The notes under the pieces: generated by a model
The model's database searches: none
Seen by the model: the letters and a program-made list of their open reading frames with translations, nothing else
What the model was told of the DNA's origin: nothing
Translations under genes and position numbers: made by a program
In this document: positions 59,889-64,000 of the stretch, piece after piece
How positions within the stretch are numbered: position 1 is the stretch's first letter
Layout of the letters: the number at the start of each line of letters is the position of its first letter
DNA from: Euglena gracilis
Taxonomy: Eukaryota; Euglenida; Euglenophyceae; Euglenales
Reading direction: 5' to 3'
Length of the DNA: 64,000 nucleotides
Assembly (NCBI GenBank): GCA_039621445.1
Contig: CP154955.1
Coordinates: 42,741,540 to 42,805,539, forward strand

Positions 59889-61547
59889 CCAGGGAAGTGA
59901 ATGAAATAGGCATTGTTTGGGTCTTCAACCAACTTGTATTGATGATTGTAAACAAACTGTCGATCAAAATCAACAGCAAGACGCCATGGACGGGTGCAGA
60001 AATATTCACCCATTGCAATTTGGTCATCCTCTCTTTCGCTGATGAATTGGTACATCTCGATCAGCCGGAAAACCTGGGAGACAACCAATGACCTTTTTTC
60101 ACGAGCACCATAAGTGATTGATAGTCCCCCCCCCCCACGGGGCAGAAAACAGGGGGGACTTTGGCTGTACCAGAAGCCGAATACGAAGGCTATCCGCAAA
60201 ATTCAGGTGCAAAATTTCCAGTGACCGGCGCAGAGTGCCGAAAAATTTTGGTGAATCCCTAAACTGCAGCCCGAACCGGCATCCCAGGCACAAGTTTCAC
60301 GCCCGAACCGGCGTCTGGGACACAGTTTTTGAAACCGTGGCTAGGGGGCTCTGGTTTCACGCCCGAACCGGCGGCTGAGGAATCACGGCCAATTTCGCCC
60401 AAAATCCCCATGTTTGGGGCAGTTTTGGGCGACTTTGGCCCAAATGGGCGGCCGGTCAAAAATGGCAGATTCCACACTTATGAAGCCATGTTACCCATTA
60501 ATCGAAAGCTCTTCTCAAGGGCTTTCGACAGATGGCCACAGGATTCGGCCATAATGCACGCAGCGCTTATTTTCAGCGATCGTGTATTCCAAAATTTGAC
60601 ATCCTAATTTGTCAAATCCCACAACTCAGGTTGCATACTGCATATCAAACGAAAGGTCTCGCCAACAGCTTTCGCTTGGTACCCACAGAACTCAGCCAGA
60701 TTGCAAAGCGCTCTCAAAATCAGCGATCGCATTTTTCCGCATTTTTCGGACCTTATTTGCATATCTGAATTTCCACTTTTCAGCTGCCATGTTGCCCATC
60801 GATCGAAAGCTCTTCTCAAGGGCTTTCAGCAGATGGCCTTAGATTTCTGCCATGCCGCGTGGCACTCTATTTCAGAAATTCTCCAAAACTGGCCAAAAGG
60901 AAATTATTCCTCAAAAACCCCCCAATTTCTGGCCCAAGACCACCCAAAAACTGCTCAACCAAATCATTGTCCTTCAACCAAATCATGTTGTTGCTGGTGT
61001 CATGAAATTATCAGTCATCAGGTGGCGAGTCAAGCCAGAAGGGATGCACCTTCCCCATGACAAAGCCTGCATTCAGGTGCGGTAACTGTGGGTGAACTTC
61101 TCTCTCATTGTACAGATACCAACCAGATAGATCTGCCATATTTTCTCCTGTGCAATGTTCTGCACCAGCAACAACGTCCACGTTTAGGCTGATGGGGCAA
61201 AAAGTTCAATAACCATCAAAAAAAACTCACACCTTTGAAATTTAGACAGTATGAAAGAAGAGTGTCGCGCTGCAAAGACGTCATATGCATCACAGATTAT
61301 GACAACGTCATCTGGTGACATGGCATGAAGGCCTTCGAGGTATTTCTTTGCCCTCCAGCTCCAGCCTCTCCATGCTTCCCCAAGACTGCAATGGAAGTCG
61401 GTTTACAAGAGAAGGTCAGCAAAGAGAAACACACCCCAGAATCCGATACGAGTAACCGCATCTGTTTAGAGAGCGCATAAAACCCAGGAGGTTCTCATTC
61501 ACACTGGTGGCAACGCAAAAAACGGTTGGGGTCTTCATGCTGTACAC
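59889..61547 (-). CDS. PLOD/collagen-type glycosyltransferase-like protein, four exons
   Basis: Read on the - strand: exons 61547-61435 (possible start ATG at 61538), 61385-61233, 61188-61050 and 60073-59889, joined by ordinary GT-AG introns (51, 44 and 976 bp) with frame kept throughout. Order of motifs: TPTVFCVATSVNENLLG; YRILGLGEAWRGWSWRAKK; MSPDDVVIICDAYDVF, holding the D-x-D metal site; VDVVAGAEHCTGENM and HLNAGFVMGK; then EREDDQIAMGEYF with the D-D-Q motif, NNAYFIHFPG. This is the glycosyltransferase fold of lysyl-hydroxylase/glucosyltransferases and related GT families that transfer sugar from UDP-sugars. Codons are A/T-rich at third positions, unlike the + strand genes. A C-terminal exon should follow below 59889; a minus-strand frame at 59200-59348 (QEDILHGVFLGGNFIMYPNS) is a candidate. 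A hydrophobic minus-strand stretch at 61600-61700 could be an upstream anchor but is not joined. Confidence 0.85.
60488..60850 (+). repeat. direct repeat ATCGAAAGCTCTTCTCAAGG
   Basis: About 60 bases at 60488-60548 recur at 60785-60845 with a few changes; a weaker relative (CGAAAGGTCTCGCC...) lies between at about 60650. Found inside the 976-bp intron of the glycosyltransferase gene. Confidence 0.85.
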
Positions 61548-61984
61548 CTACATAAAAAGGAAAGTTTTTTATTCAAGTTTTCCTTAATTCAAGTTCAAAT
61601 TCAAGCAGAACGACACAAACAACAATCAAATGGAGACATAAACATGAAAAAATGCACAACAACACAAAAGATAAGGGGAACATAAATTCATCACCAAATA
61701 GAATAATTCGGATCCAAAATCGCTTCAGATGATGCATGGGGGGGGTTACAAACACGGCGATGTCAGTCGCACATGCATTCGCGTCCGATGTCCCCACCGA
61801 AGGCCCCTCGTGGGTTTCAGCTGAGGTCCAAAGAACCAAGCTCCAAGATACCAGTTCAAACCACAGGCAAGGTAAAATCTGAGCTGCATTACGTCAACCT
61901 TCTGTCGTCAGTGTCGAAGTGGGCTTCTCAGCCCTGCTTCCATCATCTGAAAAGGCTTTGGTGGCCTTTCACCAGTTTTGTGGG

Positions 61985-62170
61985 GCCGACAAGGCCCCTC
62001 TTGTATTGTCTGGGCTTGCAAAGGTCCCCCCTGTTGTCTGGGCTTGCAAAGGCCCCCCTTATTGTGTCTGGGCCTGCAAAGGCACCCCTGTAGTGTTTAG
62101 CCCTACAAAGGCCCCTCTGTGCTTTTTGAGCCTGTAAAGGCCCCCCTTTGTGCATTTTTGGGCTTGCAAA
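61985..62170 (+). repeat. minisatellite of about 30 bp, six copies
   Basis: Units such as GGGCTTGCAAAGGCCCCCCT with spacers TATTGTGTCT, TGTAGTGTTT and so on. Copy spacing runs from 28 to 36 bases. Confidence 0.9.
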
Positions 62171-62400
62171 GACCCCCCCCTGCACAACTCCTCCAATGTG
62201 TGTTGCTTCTTTTGGTTTTGAAGCATGTCCCAAACATCTGTCCACCACCTGGCCTGTAATAACTGTGCCTGTGCCTGTAAAGTGGCCTCCGCTTGTCACG
62301 TGAAACGGACGGCATCATTTCCTGCCAAACCAGATAATAGCAGGTCTGCTCGCACCTTTAACACTTCCTCCGTCCACCAGTTTTGTTTCACCATTGTGAG
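62165..62400 (-). pseudogene. minus-strand coding fragment with an in-frame TGA
   Basis: On - strand, from an ATG at about 62393: MVKQNWWTEEVLKVRADLLL, SGLAGNDAVRFT, then TGA, then in the same frame QAEATLQAQAQLLQARWWTD and WDMLQNQKKQHTLEEL. The helical, charged reading on both sides of the stop suggests one former protein, or an intron starting at the GTGAC. Abuts the 62411 element. Family not recognised. Confidence 0.45.
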
Positions 62401-62410
62401 AGACAAGGAA

Positions 62411-62622
62411 TAACGTGACCCCCCCCCTAAATGGCACCCCCCCCCCGGGAGCGTTTTGACCCCCCCCTGGCGACTATTAGGGGGGGGTGACAATTAGGGG
62501 GGGGTTACTCAATTACCCCACATTTCCTTTGGGTCCATGGGTAACCCCCCCCCTAATTGTCGCCCCCCAAGGGGGGGGCGACTATTAGGGGGGGGGTGTC
62601 ATATAGGGGGGGGGTCACGTTA
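62411..62622. mobile_element. 212-bp C-run palindromic element
   Basis: The ends TAACGTGACCCCCCCC and its exact inverse GGGGGGGGTCACGTTA bound nested inverted blocks (CCCCCCCTAATTGTCGCC with GGCGACTATTAGGGGGGG). No direct target duplication was found. Confidence 0.75.
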
Positions 62623-64000
62623 GGAACTCACTTTGCCTGGATCCGTTGGGAGGTCATCATAAAACCGCAAAATTTCCGCCCTGGAATTATGTTCCTACCG
62701 AAAATTATTCTACACTGCAGGAAAAAATATTTGGCGACACCAAGTTTTTACTGACTTCTCTGGGCATCAAGCTCTCAAAGGTGTGCCAAACAATTCTGTC
62801 AGGGAGCTCATCTTTCCCTTCTGCAGATCACCTAGGGGGGCTACTCCTTTGGTAAGGCCCGACCCGCTTCCACGAATGTTGTGTACCAGTATTATGACTG
62901 TCTATCCCTGAGAAGAGGCTTTTTATTTTTTTCTGTTCTGAGGCGGAGGTGTCCTTTGGGAAGGCGCTTTTCAAGCAGTCCGTCCAAGAAGGTCGCTTCT
63001 CTTTTTCTGGGGCCTTTCTGGGGTCAGGGTTGACATTTTTTTTGTTTTTCTGTAAAAAAAGAAAACATTTTTCAAAAAAACACCAAAAAACATGTTTTTT
63101 TCAAAACCGTGTTCAGCCCGCCAAATGCCTGCCAGGGTTGGGCAATTAACCGTCATTTTTCAGGTCAAGCAATTGTAACGCCGTAGCCTGATTTACCAGT
63201 GCACAGAACACTTTCCTCTTACCCAGGCGTCGCTTTGCGATGTCTCCTCCTTGGCAGCTCTCTGCTGCCGAGGATTTCACTATCAACTGCTACGCGGACA
63301 GTTTCACTACTGTAATTGTAAATTACTCTCACCTCCTTTTCACAGTTTTGGTTTTGTTCGTTGATTGGCAGTGCACATTACGTGCTTTGCCTGTGGCTGG
63401 GTCTTGGACAAGATTATAACAAGAGGTAGGAGATTTCAAGCTTGGATATCAAGTTGTTTGGAGAATTTCCAGTTCAAGGAGAAAAGTTTCATTGGTAGCA
63501 GCAGGAGTACTACGATCTTACGTACTTTCAAGTTGTGGTGGTTGCCAGCTGCTGGACAACCTCGACCTCGTGCAGAGCAGTTTTCGCTGAAGCTGTTGGC
63601 ATTTGCTGTGGCCACTGGGGCCTTATCTTTCAAGTTTTCAAGTTTTTGGACAACAAGTTCTGGGTGCAGAGTCGTCGGAGGAGGTAGAACGTTTTCTGCA
63701 CCTCACTGTTACACTGTTGTACATAGCGACAGTGTGTTACATTGCGACCCCCCCAGAAAGATTGTTGGAGAGAGATTTTGGAATTCAGATTCTGAAATTG
63801 ATTTTGGCATTTGCATTGTCAACTTCTGTGTGCAAAGTTTTCCTTGACTGTTCAATCTGCAGTTCTGAATTGCAAAGCCAAAATTGTGACAATTCAATTT
63901 GGACATTTGTTCACAACATCTCTCTCCAAGCCCTTGTTTCTTGCAAGTTTGTTTGTTTGAAACTGTGTTTCTGGACTTTGGAAGTCTGTCTGACAGAAAA
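62623..64000. other. no supported gene
   Basis: A 160-codon open + frame at 63365-63847 and a shorter one at 62646-62855 have no motif, and TTTCAAGTTT-type short repeats are common. No terminator, RNA gene or clear exon was recognised. Confidence 0.4.

Overview
The window is nuclear DNA of a eukaryote, and the gene structure points strongly to a photosynthetic euglenid (Euglena-like). Short GC-rich exons are separated by introns that mostly lack GT-AG ends. Joining exons with the published euglenid nonconventional-intron rule (three bases, then CAG, at the 5' end; CTG, then five bases, at the 3' end, the two triplets pairing) restores continuous, family-matching proteins in three separate genes. 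That is direct sequence evidence, although the species itself is inference.

Layout on the + strand: (1) 0.7-6.2 kb, scattered exons of unknown function, probably the 5' part of the next gene; (2) 8.3-15.1 kb, eleven exons encoding a protein that ends in an arginine-type mono-ADP-ribosyltransferase domain; (3) 20.3-25.2 kb, six exons of an atypical (PFA-DSP/Oca-like) tyrosine-phosphatase-fold protein whose catalytic arginine is missing; (4) 26.3-29.8 kb, a degenerate DDE-transposase-like gene and a SAM-like exon, with conventional introns; (5) 33.2-33.8 kb, the 3' end of an unknown gene; (6) about 34.4-41.3 kb, a gene joining PPxY motifs to a NYN (PIN-like) ribonuclease domain; (7) 42.9-46.1 kb, GC-rich exons of an unknown protein with an LRR-like segment. 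On the - strand, 61.5-59.9 kb encodes a PLOD/collagen-type glycosyltransferase with ordinary GT-AG introns and AT-rich codons, unlike the + strand genes.

The rest is intron and intergenic DNA full of microsatellites, long C or G runs, small hairpins and inverted-repeat elements. The most interesting point is that several elements (4691-5652, 21161-22551, 55828-56222) have inverted ends and exact 8-bp target duplications; two of them begin CAG and end CTG, like hAT transposons. Three introns (6004-6091, 39339-39491, 40804-41143) show exactly the same layout inside coding exons. The 3-base and 5-base offsets of the nonconventional intron rule add up to 8, as expected if such introns are transposon insertions whose removal also deletes one target copy. 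In other introns the pairing triplets differ but change together (CTG/CAG, CAC/GTG).

Exon boundaries were set by hand from the pairing rule and reading frame; first and last exons of most genes are not fixed.
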